A stretch of DNA of 64,000 bases from Romanomermis culicivorax (taxonomy: Eukaryota > Nematoda > Enoplea > Mermithida > Mermithidae), in the NCBI GenBank assembly GCA_963922205.1, contig CAWUHX010000358.1, positions 186,001 to 250,000 on the forward strand. Reading direction: 5' to 3'. This document shows, piece after piece, positions 1 to 12,500 of the stretch. Position 1 is the stretch's first letter; the number at the start of each line of letters is the position of its first letter. Both the position numbers and the translations under genes were made by a program. Below the pieces are notes generated by a model. The model was not told where the DNA came from, made no database searches, and was given only the letters and a program-made list of their open reading frames with translations.

Positions 1-832
1 AAGCGACATTTATTCTCATGAAGCATCGGAAATCGCAATTACTGAAACTTGAAAGTGTGGCGAATCCCACATAATGGAATTTTCGAATTGTGATGAATAT
101 GGAATCATTGATTTTGCTGACACTCTTCCTCCATTTATTTAATGCGATCATTTTCCGTCTGAAAATCCGAATCGAAAGTATTAAAAATGTATTTTTATTG
201 GGAACAGGAAAAAGTTCTTCAGCATAGAATTCCTTCAATCATTCCTGCACGGTACGGATAGAAGCTTTCAAAAAAGCCGAGTCTAAAGATTTCGAGCTCT
301 TACTTCAATTTGCTCCTCATCTCAATAATTAATAGCTCTCGAGCTGCCATGAAATTTGAATTCATCCAACTTGATTTTGAAAAATTAAACATATATACAC
401 GATGTATATGCTTTATACAAGATTCGGATCCAATCTGGATCCGGTCGGATCTGCTGTTAAGGATCCGAATCCGGATTCGACGATAGTAGTTTTCTTGATC
501 CAGATCCGGAAACGAAGTAGATCCGTGCCATCCCTAATATTTGGGGAAAAACGAAGTAGATCCGTGCGATCCCTAGTATTTGGGGAAAAACGAAGTAGAT
601 CCGTGCGATCCCTAGTATTTGGGGAAAAACGAAATAGATCCGTGCCATCCCTAGTATTTGGGGAAAAACGAGGTACCGTGCCATACCTAGTATTTAGGGA
701 AAATTGAGGTATTGTTCGGGAAAACGGAAATTTTATTCATTATCCGGGGAATCGGGACCTTCGGGGAATGGGGACTTTCGGAGAATCGGCACATTCGAGG
801 AAAAGGATCATTCGGGGAATAAAAACACAACC
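1..832. repeat. Foldback-type element, copy 1 (left end outside window)
   Basis: Right part of an inverted-repeat element. Its end (about 700-832) is built from short repeats of the type TTCGGGGAATCGGGAC and finishes in GGGGAATAAAAACACAACC. The body (1 to about 510) is a direct repeat of 1911 to about 2370 inside copy 2, including the GGATCCGGAT-rich stretch. The left end should lie upstream of base 1. No transposase is visible, so it appears non-autonomous. Confidence 0.6.
514..705. repeat. 39-bp minisatellite, about 4.8 copies
   Basis: Units of 39 bp start at 514, 553, 592, 631 and 670 (the last partial and diverged). Because 39 is a multiple of three, the tract is open in more than one frame and makes spurious ORFs on both strands. 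The related copy at 1911-2490 has only one diverged unit at this place, so the array grew after the two copies separated. Confidence 0.85.
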
Positions 833-1180
833 ATTTTTCTAGGGCAAAAAGAACGACCACTGACCTAATTGTTGGATTGTAGAAACTTATGATATTTTCT
901 TTCGTACACACACCGCATAATTTTTTCCAAAAAATACGTAAACAAGCTTTATCTAGTGTTGAAGCATTTCCATCATTCGTAGTTCGAATAAGTGTCAGAA
1001 TCTACTACTGGCTTTTTTTACTCTCGATGTATCTGAAAATCGGAAAATGTAATTATGGAAAATCGAGCGAAGAATCTCTTTTTCAGAACATGACAAGACT
1101 TTTGAGCAATGTGCTTTGAATACGCTCCATGTTATTTTATGTAGTGTTTCAAGAAACTATATTTTTCTATTGTGCTTCAG

Positions 1181-4100
1181 AACCGTGGATTCTCGTCGCA
1201 AAATATTGGTTGATTACCTGTCCGAAAAACAGCGTAGTCAAATCGCTTGTTCTTGGAATACGGTATGGGACCAGAGAACGTTCGCGCAGGATGTTTATTT
1301 GCATATTTTCGATCAAAAACCGTTGCTGAAGGTAAGCGTGTTCGAGTAAATGGAATGTCAAAAAATTAGTCGCATTAACATTTGATGAAAATCGAACTCA
1401 ACCGATGGGAAAGATCTGCCAGGTGTAAATTCAGAAAACATTTATGTTTTAGGTTTGTCTGTTTAGTCCTACACAAATCATTTTGTTCTTGCGCCATACC
1501 TATGCTAAAATTTGCATAAACGTGGACAACAGAGGCAAGAAAAAGTTCATACTTTCCTATCTGGGTGTATCCCTATTCCCCGAACGTAGCTTTTCGCCTA
1601 ACGTCCCGATTGCCCAAAAGCCCCTTTTTCCCCAAGAATGCTTCAAATCTAACATTGATTTTCCCTCTTCCCCCAAAAGTCCCTATTCTCCGAAATGGTC
1701 AAATCACGTTTCCCCGAATAATAACTAATGTTTCCGAGGATTGTAGATTGTAAGTTCCTCCGGGAAAAAAAATTTTCCCACGAAACTTTGCACAAAGTTC
1801 GCACCGATAGAGAAATGAGTGTAAATGTCGCTGCAGTTTGATTTATAGTCAAGAAATTAAATACCAAGATCTTGTTGCTAACTTTGTTACTCGATAGAAG
1901 ACTATTGTCAAGCGATATTTATTCTCATGAAGCATCGGAGATCGCAATTACTAAAATGTGAAAGTGTGGCGAATCCTACTTTTTTACTTAATAGAATTTT
2001 CATATTGCGATGAACTTGTAAAAATTGATTTCGCTCATACTCTTCCTTCACTCATCCAATACAATCATTTTCCGACTGACAATCCGAACCGAAAGTATTA
2101 AAACTTTCTATCCATTTATGTTTATTTGGAACAGAAAAAATTTCTTCAAGGATTATGATTAATAACTCTTGAACTGCTATGAAATATGAATTCATACAAC
2201 TTGATTTTGAAAAATTAAACATATATATATGATAATTTAATCACATATGCTTTTATGCTTTATAGAGGATCCGGATCCGATCTGGATCCTGTCGGATCTG
2301 ATGTCTAAGATCCCGATCCGACAATTGCGGTATTCTGGATCCAAATCCAGATCCGAAGTGAATCCGTCCCGTCCCTAACATTCGGGGAATCAGGACGTTC
2401 GGGGAGTAACAAACTAATGCATTGTCCGGGGAAACGGGAATTTCATTAATTATTCGGGGAATCGGGACTTAGGGAAATAGGGATTTTTTGTCACAGTAAT
2501 ACCCTCTTCTCATAAAAATATTTTATACCAAAGTTCCATGTAAAGCTCTGGCAGTCAACATAGATAATTCTTGTACGAAACAAACTTTCAAACTGAAAAC
2601 TGATAGGCCAGATGATCTTTTATCCAATCGGAACCCATGCTAATAATGCAGAGCCCTTTTCGATGAAAAGTGGTCACTGAAATATTTTTTATGGTTCACT
2701 TTAGCTTTAACATCCAAGATGGGCTGATCTCGGTATTAAGGTTATCCTTCACATTTCGGTAAACTTTATCAACCCCTATCAGTGATCTTATTTTCAAAAC
2801 GGCCATGATCTCTATTTCGCAGGGCCCAGAGTAGGGCCTGAATCGGGCCAAGGATTCCCGGCCCGGCCCGGAAATTTTTTAAGAAGCCCGAACCCGGCTC
2901 GGTTCGAAATCGGGCTTTAACCTTGAGGCCCGGCCCAGCCTGACCCGATTAAAAAAACAAGGCCCGAAGCCCGACCCGAAAGTCCGATTTTAAGACACAC
3001 TTTCTGACAAAATTCAGCTTCTCATATAGAGAGCATGATAAGTAAAAACTTAACCCTTCCTAAAATCACATATTTGACGTAACTTGATGCGCTAGGAACG
3101 AGAATGATATTCATTTCGTCTGAAAATCAAAACTCGCATTGCTACAGTAAGACAAAAATTGACAATTTTCGATTTTCTCGATTTTTCACATATAGTTCTT
3201 TCAACTTTTGAAAGTTTAGGTATAGGTCAGACATCGTGTTCTTAAAACTTACCCAATATTAGGCCAATCGATGGGACACAATTTACTGTAGGATTCGTTA
3301 GTGTAAAGTATGTATTAAAAATACAGTGGTGCTCGAAACATCAAATTTTGGAGTCTCGGAATCACCAAAAAATTTGCCTTCAATAGATAGTTTACTATTT
3401 CTTCTACCTGCTGATAAATAATTACGGAAATCCATGTACTGCTAGAAGATCGTGGGACTTTGAGTATGGATAACATCTTATAATTACATTTTCTGATAAT
3501 TGCGATCTCTATTGTGAGAGGATCAAAACTTGATACATTTTTAAAATGAGACATCGTTCCTAGTGCATGAAATAACACCAAATATGTGATTTTCATTTAG
3601 GGTTAATCTTTTACTTATCGCAACTCAGTTAAATCCTCTCAGAAATCGTGCCTTAAAGTTTTGTGTAAACGTAATTTCATTTGGTAGAGCAAAAAAACGG
3701 AAGCAGAGAAGAGAGAGTGTGAGTAAAGAGCATAGTTGGTCGGTCCGAGCTTTGGCCACTTTGTCTACAGTTTTTGGTTTTAAAAAAATGAAAAATCGAT
3801 TGTCTTTTTGGTTTTCTTCTGATACACTGAAAAAGATTAGGTGTCAGGAAAAAAATTTATTTGATACAGTGTTCACAATGGACATCAAAAACTATAACTC
3901 GCACATCAAAATTTTTCGAGCTTTCTCGGGCTTTTGAAAAATAGGTCGGCCGGGCCCGGCCCGAGAATTTTTTCAGACAGCCAGAACCTGGCCCGAAGCC
4001 CGTATTTCGAGCCGGGCTTTCGGGCCGGGCCGGTCTTTCGGGCTTAAATTCAGGTTCTAGCCCAGAGATTCTTCAGAAATATGATGAATGTGAAAAAAAG

Positions 4101-5866
4101 CTATTTTGTGAAATATGAAATGGACAATTGACGATGTGATTTGAGTAAAACTTGAAACATTTTGGCTGACAATAAAATTTTATTACAAGAAACTAACGGT
4201 TCTTATCTCCTGATTTTGGCTGCTATATTCGAAATTATAGCCTGCTGTCTGTGTACCAGTCACAGAAAAATAAAGTGTTTAAAATTAAAACAGGAAATAT
4301 TATGCAATAACAGAAAAATATAATGCTTTGTTTGCCACAGTTTGCTACAGCAAGATTTTTTTTGTATTATCTTGCAGATGCTATATCTTTCCTCGCTTCG
4401 TTTTGGTCTTCTAAAAATACAGTTATGACGATTTCTGTTCTAGAGCATGTTTTCATTTTTAAACGCCGAAACTTTAAAATCCGATCGCGAATTCATCCGA
4501 CAAACTAATTTACTTGCTGACTTTTTGGACGAAATTGTCGCTCAAGCGGCGAAAAATAATGAAAAATCCATCATCGAAATGTGCCGCAGATTAGGCGCCA
4601 AGCACGCCTCGACGGCCAGAATGCACTTTGAACCCGATTGGTGGAGACTATTTGTGCATGGAATTTTGTATGCAATAAAATCACATTTGAACGACCGATA
4701 TTCGAAAAGAAATTCGTTAAATAATGTGTAAGTTTTCACAAGATCTAAAAAATAAAACTGATGAAAAGTACACGAATTAAAGTTGATCCTTAACCAGCCA
4801 AATGCCAATGCCTTTGCCGCATGAAAATGTTTGATTTTTGACTTGTAACTCTGTTTCAAAAATAGATTTCTAAAAATTCTATCATACTGAGCTCATCTGG
4901 AAACATCTTTAGTATGAACATTTTCAATTTCTGAAATTATCATTAACGCAATATTATAGAGTAAAATTCCTGTATTGAAGTGACAAATTGCTGCATCATG
5001 TGAACTTTAGTGTATCAACTTTTAGAAAAATTGAGGGCTGAAATTTTTACTCCGCAATTTCTCGAAAAAATGAAGGCTCAAAAAGCCGTTTTTGCTCTAA
5101 CTACTTGTGTTTCTGATATCAGGACCCTTCAAAATTTAATCTGTCAGCCTCCGGAAAACTTGCGCTTTTAGTTTTATGTAGAGTAGAATTCAACTGCACT
5201 GATTTCTGTTGGGAAATTGTCTACCTGATGGATCAAAGATTCCGAATTCTTGCGACTTTGATAGATTAGGTTGACTGTGTTAAAATATCGTGATGCATTT
5301 TTTGAAAATCGCAAGGAATGAGAGCTTTAATTCTTGCTTAGGCTATTTTCTTTCAATGCTTCTAAATCATTAGAGTGCAAAGCAAGTACCATTCCATACT
5401 TTTTTCTTCAGAATTATATGTAAAAATATAGTGGAAATTTATCAGCCTGCTTTTCTAAACTTGAAGAAAAAATTTGAGAAAAAAATCCTTCCGTAGAAGC
5501 TCTGCGTTAAAATTTACATTTTTGATCCGTTTTTTGTTCAAAAATGGCCATTTCTTACCAAAAAGTGAAATATTTTTACCATTTTGACGACGTTTTTGAT
5601 TTTTGTAATTTTTTAGTTTGGAAGCATTTTGTAAAAAACAGACTGCAGTCTATAATCACTTAGTTTTCATCAGGATCTTCAACGTCATCTTGCCTTTTGT
5701 TTGCCCCTTATATCGGGTCAATATAAAAAGACGAATGGCCGACATTGTACAAGCGTGGGACACTTTCCTCTATCATTTGGCCGACCTTATCAGTTCGGCT
5801 TTCTACGAAACTCGATTGGCACAAAATTATCGAATCAAAAACGATAACGATCAATATGGCCGATAG
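1181..5866 (+). CDS. Globin-like gene A (3 visible exons; 5' end not found)
   Basis: Coding exons read at 1181-1331, 4444-4727 and 5674-5866 (TAG stop). Splice sites: acceptor TTCAG before 1181, donor GTAAGC at 1332, acceptor TAG before 4444, donor GTAAGT at 4728, acceptor CAG before 5674; phases agree. Exon 1 gives helices A-C (SEKQRSQIACSW...IFDQKPLLK). Exon 2 gives the CD and E region (SMFSF, then FIRQ with Gln at the distal E7 place), the F helix LGAKHAS with the proximal His, and FEPDWWRLF of helix G. Exon 3 gives a helix-H-like AWDTFLYHLADLISSAFY. Heme and oxygen binding is known for the family; the function here is inferred. About 209 codons are visible and no convincing start codon was found, so an upstream exon is likely. 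Intron 1 carries two transposons. An AATAAA at 6277 could be the polyadenylation signal. The exact start of exon 3 is the least certain junction. Confidence 0.75.
1563..2486. repeat. Foldback-type element, copy 2 (in intron 1 of globin A)
   Basis: The left end (1563-1735) begins GGGTGTATCCCTATTCCCCG and repeats the ATTCCCCGAA motif. The right end (about 2370-2486) carries the inverse motif TTCGGGGAATC. The body 1911-2370 duplicates window bases 1-510. The extreme right end is degraded compared with copies 1 and 3. No coding capacity is evident. Confidence 0.6.
2832..4059. mobile_element. hAT-type MITE with perfect 8-bp target duplication
   Basis: The 1228-bp element begins TAGGGCCTGAA and ends TTCAGGTTCTA (inverted, two mismatches). 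It is flanked on both sides by the identical 8-mer GCCCAGAG (2824-2831 and 4060-4067). An 8-bp duplication with a short TAGGG-type terminal repeat is the hallmark of the hAT superfamily. Both ends are unusually GC-rich (blocks of GGGCC/CCCGGCCC) and can fold back; the middle is AT-rich. No transposase reading frame is present, so it is non-autonomous. It lies in intron 1 of globin A. Confidence 0.85.
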
Positions 5867-6997
5867 AGCCAGTCCGGAATACGGTTATACATTTTGTGTT
5901 GTGATTATATTATTTTATTTTTTCGTTATCTTTCATGAAGTATTTCTCGTACGTGCCAAAAATGGTCATTGCATAAGCGCGCACTATTTGATTGTCTCAT
6001 TCTATTATTGTAAATAACGTGATCACGGTGACCAATGTCTTACAAGTAGTCGGATATTCCATACGCATGCGATCCCAGTACATAAATGTATATCATGTTG
6101 CTAAAGATCATGGTGGACTATGATCTGTCACAGGGCAAAGGACAAACAAAAATCTAATAATTGTTCTTCAATTCACAAAAAAAAATACTATTTAATACAA
6201 CAAAGAAAGGATCAAATTAAATAATATGTAAAAGAAGAAACGAAAACAGTCTTTTTCTAAGTGTAAAAAACGGAAGAATAAAGATAAAAACTTAACTTCC
6301 AAATTTTAGGTTCTTTAGTTGTGGTTAAACAGTTGGCACAAAATCAAAATTAATGGTCTTCCACCAAAAGTTTCTATAGGTTGCTATGTTAGATGCTATT
6401 CAGCTAATTTCCAGGTTAAATGTGGACCTTGGAATTGTTAGCCTTTTTTTAAGAAGAAACCAAAAAAAAGTTTCTGGTGATGATTCTTTTTTTCTTGTTG
6501 CCTATTTTTGTGTGATTTGGGTTTTTTGCAAAACCGAATCGGCGATAGGCGTAATTAATTAAGTTTCGTTTTTCTACTGAAAATCTAGTAGAAAAGTATT
6601 TTGTTTCTGGAACCTTTTTCTTGGAAAAGTATGAACTATTATCAATTATGATTTTTATTTAAAATAAAGGAAAAATTTTTTTCCTTGCTGTGAACACAAA
6701 AACTACGCGTAATGCACATTGCACAATATAAAAAAATACAACTCGTCACTATCATGTAATCACTATTATGACAGATCAGTATAAGGTGACCCATGTTGTT
6801 ATAAACATGGGAATGCAGCAAAAAATCTATGATTGTTTGAAAACTGATGGAAATCCACAATCTTCCATAACAGTTCACAAGAAGTTCGAACAATCAGACG
6901 TAATTTCTTACCAAATATTGATGGTGTAGTTATTTGAGAAAACTTGGGGGGAAACGATACATTTTGAAATTTTCACTTTGTAATTTTTTGTGACGTC
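5867..6997. other. 3' flank of globin A, no gene recognised
   Basis: AT-rich sequence with only short chance ORFs. It contains the AATAAA at 6277-6282. Nothing else stands out. Confidence 0.5.
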
Positions 6998-7212
6998 ACA
7001 ACGTAGTCGAGGTAACGGAACAGACTCATTAATAGGATTTTTAAGTTTTTATATACAACATTAGTCGAGTTAACGGGACATTCGAAGTAACGGGACGGTC
7101 GAGGTAACGAAAATTTTTTATTTTTTTATAACATTAGTCGACGTAACTGGATAATCGAGGTAACGGAACGGTTGAAGTAAAGGGATGGTCGAGGTAACGG
7201 AACACAATCGAT
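6998..7212. repeat. Irregular short tandem repeat (GTCGAGGTAACGG)
   Basis: About nine imperfect copies of a 17-20 bp motif around GTCGAGGTAACGGAACGG, broken up by two AT-rich spacers containing ACATTAGTCGA. It looks like a decayed minisatellite or the end of a repeat family. Confidence 0.6.
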
Positions 7213-7347
7213 TTCAATCCAGGGGGTAGTCATATTTAAGCAAATTTCGATAACGTGGCGCACTGAATATAAAGATTTATGTGTATGTGCGACACCAGGT
7301 TTTATAGTTTAAAACTGTTCCTGAAAAGTGTTATATTAGCAGTTTAC

Positions 7348-7531
7348 ATGACAATTGACAAAATTCCTACTTCTATTTTGTTGCCTCTGTCGGGTATCCT
7401 CATGAAAATGTTGGACGTAAACGATTTATGTTATTTCATAATGCTGGACCCGATCAAATGGCAATTCGCATTGAGCTCGAAAACTATTTTCAACGCGCGT
7501 CAAAAACGATTTCGATTCAAACACTTGAATC
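7348..7531 (+). other. Possible unrecognised coding exon
   Basis: An open frame starts at the ATG at 7348 and runs into a consensus donor (GTAAGT at 7532). The peptide includes MLDVNDLCYFIMLDPIKWQF, which looks protein-like (an F-box-like spacing of hydrophobic residues, not convincing). It could be a 5' exon of the PRDM gene downstream or a separate gene. I do not recognise it, and no clear partner exon was found. Confidence 0.25.
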
Positions 7532-7907
7532 GTAAGTGTAATTGCTGTTACTGAAATAATATCTTGGTAACTTGAAAGCTCGAATATCTTGAAATTAACT
7601 GACAATTTTTTGCCCTCATTTAATTATCGGACGGTTTCGGGAATTATACTACTTTCTATGACGCTTTTGTAAAACGAAAAGATATGACTGGTAATTGCTA
7701 TCTTGAATTAATTGCATTGTAGGATTTTTCAATGAATGTCGTCCTAATGATGAAACAGTTCTATCACAAATTTTGAGTGTCGAGTGCATACATGCGGATA
7801 GGTCGTTGGGAGATAAACCCTTTTACCTGAGACTCCGCGCATCCCCTGACTCGAAAAAATCATCGAACATCTCCCTTAACCTTTTTGAACCGTTTTTTAT
7901 GCACCTG

Positions 7908-8840
7908 TAAAGCTGGGTATATACTTACCCGTACGTACGTGCGGAGCAGTTTTGCGACCTGCCAATGTGCGGCCAAAATGCCGGTTGTCAAAATATACTT
8001 CAGCCAAAAATGCGCATGCGGCCTCATTGCGGGCCGCATTTGAATATACTTAACCGTACGCCTACGGGTGTGAGGGGGGCTGGAAAATCAAGTACAATCG
8101 TGCGCCATGAGCAAAAAACGATAGTTTACAAGTATGATATGCTAACGGCCGCGCCTGATAGAAACTAGTTAAGATTATACCCATGACGGGCGCGAAGCGC
8201 CGGAAAATTTTGAGATTTTGACCCTTTCAAGTCCACCAAAACGCATCTTTTCAGTTTTGAATTCCCCAAAATTTTTTCCTCAATGAGAACCATACCCAAA
8301 ATTTTTTTCCTCATTTCGAAAATTTTTTTCCTCAAAACACCTCATTAGAGGAAAAAAACGGTGCCCCTCCCCCGAACGTATGACATTGCGTTTTAAAACG
8401 CGCCAGGCACAGTAGCCATGTATTTCCCGCGCGTAATATTTTTCGAATTTTCTACCGTGCATCCAAAAATGTTTTTCCCAACTTGGGAAACAGTCCAAAG
8501 TTTTCCCCCCGTTTCAGAAACAAGCTAAAAAAATTCGCATGCGATCGCATCGCGCCAACGGGGGGCTCGAAAATGAAGTTCAATCGTGCGCCATGGGCAA
8601 AAAACAATACTTTACTGTACTGCGGCGGTGGTTCCTGATCCGCATGAATTACAAATGTGCGAAAAAGTAGAAATGGTTTCTACTTGCCCGCACGCGCAAA
8701 ATTATTGGGTCCCGCAAATTTTTCGCCCGGCACCCGCAATGCGGCGCACGATTGTGCGTTCAATTTCCGGGTCGCGAATTGCGGGGCCCGCTCAAAAATC
8801 GGCGGCGCACGTGCGTACGGGTAAGTATATACCCGGCTTA
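7908..8840. mobile_element. Terminal-inverted-repeat element (MITE)
   Basis: The left end TAAAGCTGGGTATATACTTA and the right end, read inverted (TAAGCCGGGTATATACTTA), match over about 35 bp including ACCCGTACG. The interior contains a direct repeat of AATCGTGCGCCATG (8099 and 8583) and GC-rich blocks (GCGGCC, GCGCGAAGCGCC). No clear target duplication and no transposase, so the superfamily cannot be assigned. Confidence 0.6.
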
Positions 8841-9557
8841 ACTGGGGAGGGGCCCTCCCTTAACGTGGTCAAGCCTATACCCAACCACCCCCCAAAGTTG
8901 GAAAAATTAGGAAAAACGGGGAATAAGTACCTTTTTGGGCCAAATTTTCGACTCTTTACGACCCCTTTAAATTTCTTATTTACCCCCTCCAACCGGTCGG
9001 ACGTCTTACAGATATGCAATATAATGTATGATAAACTTGCTTGTGAAGCTTTTCTTTCGTTTTTGCTCACTCATCCCCCCGTTCCTCCTCGGTGAAAAGT
9101 CCGAGAATCCTCCAACTGGAAAATTCTTCCCGTGCATACCTGGTCGAGTGACACTTGGTTCAACACAAAAATCACCAGAACAATTTGCTTACCGTCCGAT
9201 AATAGGTATTATTTGTCAGAGCAAATCATAGAAATCACAATTTGTAATCGTAAGACTCCGCTATTTTTATATCAATAATAATTACCAGGGTTTCAAAAAA
9301 GTTAGAAATTTGTGAGAAATGTATGATTATAAACAACATGTGCGTACATGGACTATAGATTTATCTGGTATTACATTTGGTTAGGTTACCTTGTTGCCAT
9401 GATACTGAATTTACCTCATCTGGTACAGAGTAGCATCTAGTCAGGTTAAACCTATTGTCCAAGTGTGAACCTGACTTAAATTCCTGGAAAACTTTCATAA
9501 ATCTAGGAAAAAATTGCGGAAAATTCCTATTCCATCAAGGATGTATTTTCCTTTCAG
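8841..9557. other. Upstream flank or introns of the PRDM gene
   Basis: No recognisable coding exon, although the 5' exons of the PRDM gene could lie here or further upstream. It begins with a C-rich stretch (8850-9080) that resembles the repeat-derived DNA to its left. Confidence 0.4.
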
Positions 9558-12500
9558 TGAACAAGCTGAAGAAATTCGGCACGGTTAGTAGTCAAATCGA
9601 AAATGAAGTTGGTCAACAAATACGTGAGTATATCTCTTATTTTGTGATTTCCTCGAACTTATCATGACGTTCTTTTTCTAGTGTGCGGCGTATGCAACAG
9701 ATGGGTTTACGGTTTGTGTTTCAAGCACCCTCTGATTTTCATAAAAGAAGAAGTAAGATGAAGTTTTCACACCTCCAACATCTATTGATGAGCTTCTCAC
9801 GCTCAGATTCCTCAAAGCCTACCCTACACAGTTTTCGAAACTATGCCCAAATTCCTGAACTTGAGGGAATCTAGAATACGGAATGCCGGTTACGGCATCT
9901 TCAGCAAAATTGATTTGCCAAGCGGTCTTGCGTTTGGGCCATATTCGGTGAACAATTTTTCGGTCTTTTTTCTTTTCTTTTCTTTTCTTTTCTTTTCTTT
10001 TCTTTTCTTTTCTTTTCTTTTCTTTTCTTTTCTTTTCTTTTCTTTTCTTTTCTTTTCTTTTCTTTTCTTTTCTTTTCTTTTCTTTTCTTTTCTTTTCTTT
10101 TCTTTTCTTTTCTTTTCTTTTCTTTTCTTTTCTTTTCTTTTCTTTTCTTTTCTTTTCTTTTCTTTTCTTTTCTTTTCTTTTCTTTTCTTTTCTTTTCTTT
10201 TCTTTTCTTTTCTTTTCTTTTCTTTTCTTTTCTTTTCTTTTCTTTTCTTTTCTTTTCTTTTCTTTTCTTTTCTTTTCTTTTCTTTTCTTTTCTTTTCTTT
10301 TCTTTTCTTTTCTTTTCTTTTCTTTTCTTTTCTTTTCTTTTCTTTTCTTTTCTTTTCTTTTCTTTTCTTTTCTTTTCTTTTCTTTTCTTTTCTTTTCTTT
10401 TCTTTTCTTTTCTTTTCTTTTCTTTTCTTTTCTTTTCTTTTCTTTTCTTTTCTTTTCTTTTCTTTTCTTTTCTTTTCTTTTCTTTTCTTTTCTTTTCTTT
10501 TCTTTTCTTTTCTTTTCTTTTCTTTTCTTTTCTTTTCTTTTCTTTTCTTTTCTTTTCTTTTCTTTTCTTTTCTTTTCTTTTCTTTTCTTTTCTTTTCTTT
10601 TCTTTTCTTTTCTTTTCTTTTCTTTTCTTTTCTTTTCTTTTCTTTTCTTTTCTTTTCTTTTCTTTTCTTTTCTTTTCTTTTCTTTTCTTTTCTTTTCTTT
10701 TCTTTTCTTTTCTTTTCTTTTCTTTTCTTTTCTTTTCTTTTCTTTTCTTTTCTTTTCTTTTCTTTTCTTTTCTTTTCTTTTCTTTTCTTTTCTTTTCTTT
10801 TCTTTTCTTTTCTTTTCTTTTCTTTTCTTTTCTTTTCTTTTCTTTTCTTTTCTTTTCTTTTCTTTTCTTTTCTTTTCTTTTCTTTTCTTTTCTTTTCTTT
10901 TCTTTCTTCAATAAGTTTTTATTTAATTTTAATCAAATTTAATAAGTTTGATTTTAATATATTCATCTAATTTTACTCTTTTGATAATTTTTATAATAAT
11001 TAACATAACTTCTTTTCATCTTAAATTTTTCCAACTTCAGGGATATTTATCGAAACTCAAATTAGTCGAAATGACCGGATACTCTTGGTGGGTAAGGAAT
11101 TGAAAAATATCTTATAATATCACCTCCTCATCATTCCGCCCAGATTCCATTTTCTAAAGACGACTCTATCTACATCGATGCTGTTGAAAATATGTATTCA
11201 AACTGGATGAGATATGTTAATTGCGCGAGATGTTAGTGCGATATAAAGAGAAAATAACTTGCAGAATTTTACATTTGTCTGTTTGGTTTTCAGTCGAACA
11301 TGAACAAAATATGATCGGCTTACCGTATAATCAAGGACTTTATTACTGTACATACAAGCCAATTGCTGCCGGTTCGGAATTACTAGGTATGTTGAAAATG
11401 ACGTAGGAGAGAGTTATTTTCTAGCTTAGGCAGAATACTATGGAAATTCATAGAAATACTCGTACTCAGAGATTCCCAAATTTGATTCTTCATACAGATC
11501 ATCGAATTCGAATTCGTTATATCTGAATCTCTCTCTCTCTCATTACGGGTGTATCCCCATTCCCCGAATGTCCCTTTTCCCCGAATGTCCCGATTCCCCG
11601 AAATCCCTATTCCCCGAAAGTCCCGTTTCCCCGTAGAACGCTATAAATCAAACACTGATTTTCCCTTTTCCCCGAACGTCCCGATTCCCCGAACGTGTCG
11701 AATCCCGTTTCCCCGAAAACAGAAGAAGGCTATTTTTAGATTGCACTTTGTAAATGGAAAATTTTTCCCTAGAAAATATTGTAAATTGTAGGTATGTTCC
11801 CACAGTTCAGAAATCCGAGGTATGTCCGAGTTGATCAACAACTATCCACAGCAAAACTAAACATTGTTCGGCAGAGAGCTTTAATGATCGGTGGTGATTT
11901 CAATCAAATTTTACCTGATATACAGTTGTTTTTACGCCGTGTCTCGTATTTGTTGGGATGATATCAGTGGCAAATAAATGACATACGAGGAAAACGATTT
12001 ATGGCTATATCTCATTCCCTGGGGTGGGGATTTACCAAAAAGTTCTTAGTATTATAAGCAATTTTTTAAAATCCAGTTCTTACTGTTCGAAAAACAGTTA
12101 AACTTCCAAAGAAGTTATATACTTCATTGTTTTCGGGGAATCGAGAATTTAATATTATTACCAATTTAGGGAATCAAGAATATTATTTCATTACTATTCG
12201 GGGAATCGGGACGTTCGGGGAATAGGTACTAATGCATTGTTCGGGGAAAAGGGAATTTTATTCATTATTCGGGGAATCGGGATCTTCCGGGAATAGGGAC
12301 TTTCGGGGAATCGGGACCTTAGGGGAATAAGGACACAATCCTTAGTACTACAGTTTTTTCTCGAAAAATTGAAATCTTTAGTGTACACCAGTGTTATTTT
12401 TTTATCCATTCGATCTATTTTCAATTCCCAGCTTCTTACGCCATAAAAGCGAAAATGTCGTCGTTTTTTCATCGCGTATACGGTAGTCTCGGTATGTTCC

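Noticed and set aside
402-707. 101-codon ORF with RSRSVRSLVFGEK repeats
   Set aside because: It is the 39-bp minisatellite read in one frame; the antisense frame is also open, and the unit occurs once without coding context in the related copy.
9843-10970. 375-codon ORF (and 336-codon antisense ORF) across the pentanucleotide tract
   Set aside because: Both are products of the (TTTTC)n repeat. Only the first codons of the + frame belong to a real exon (SET domain), which ends at the splice donor at 9948.
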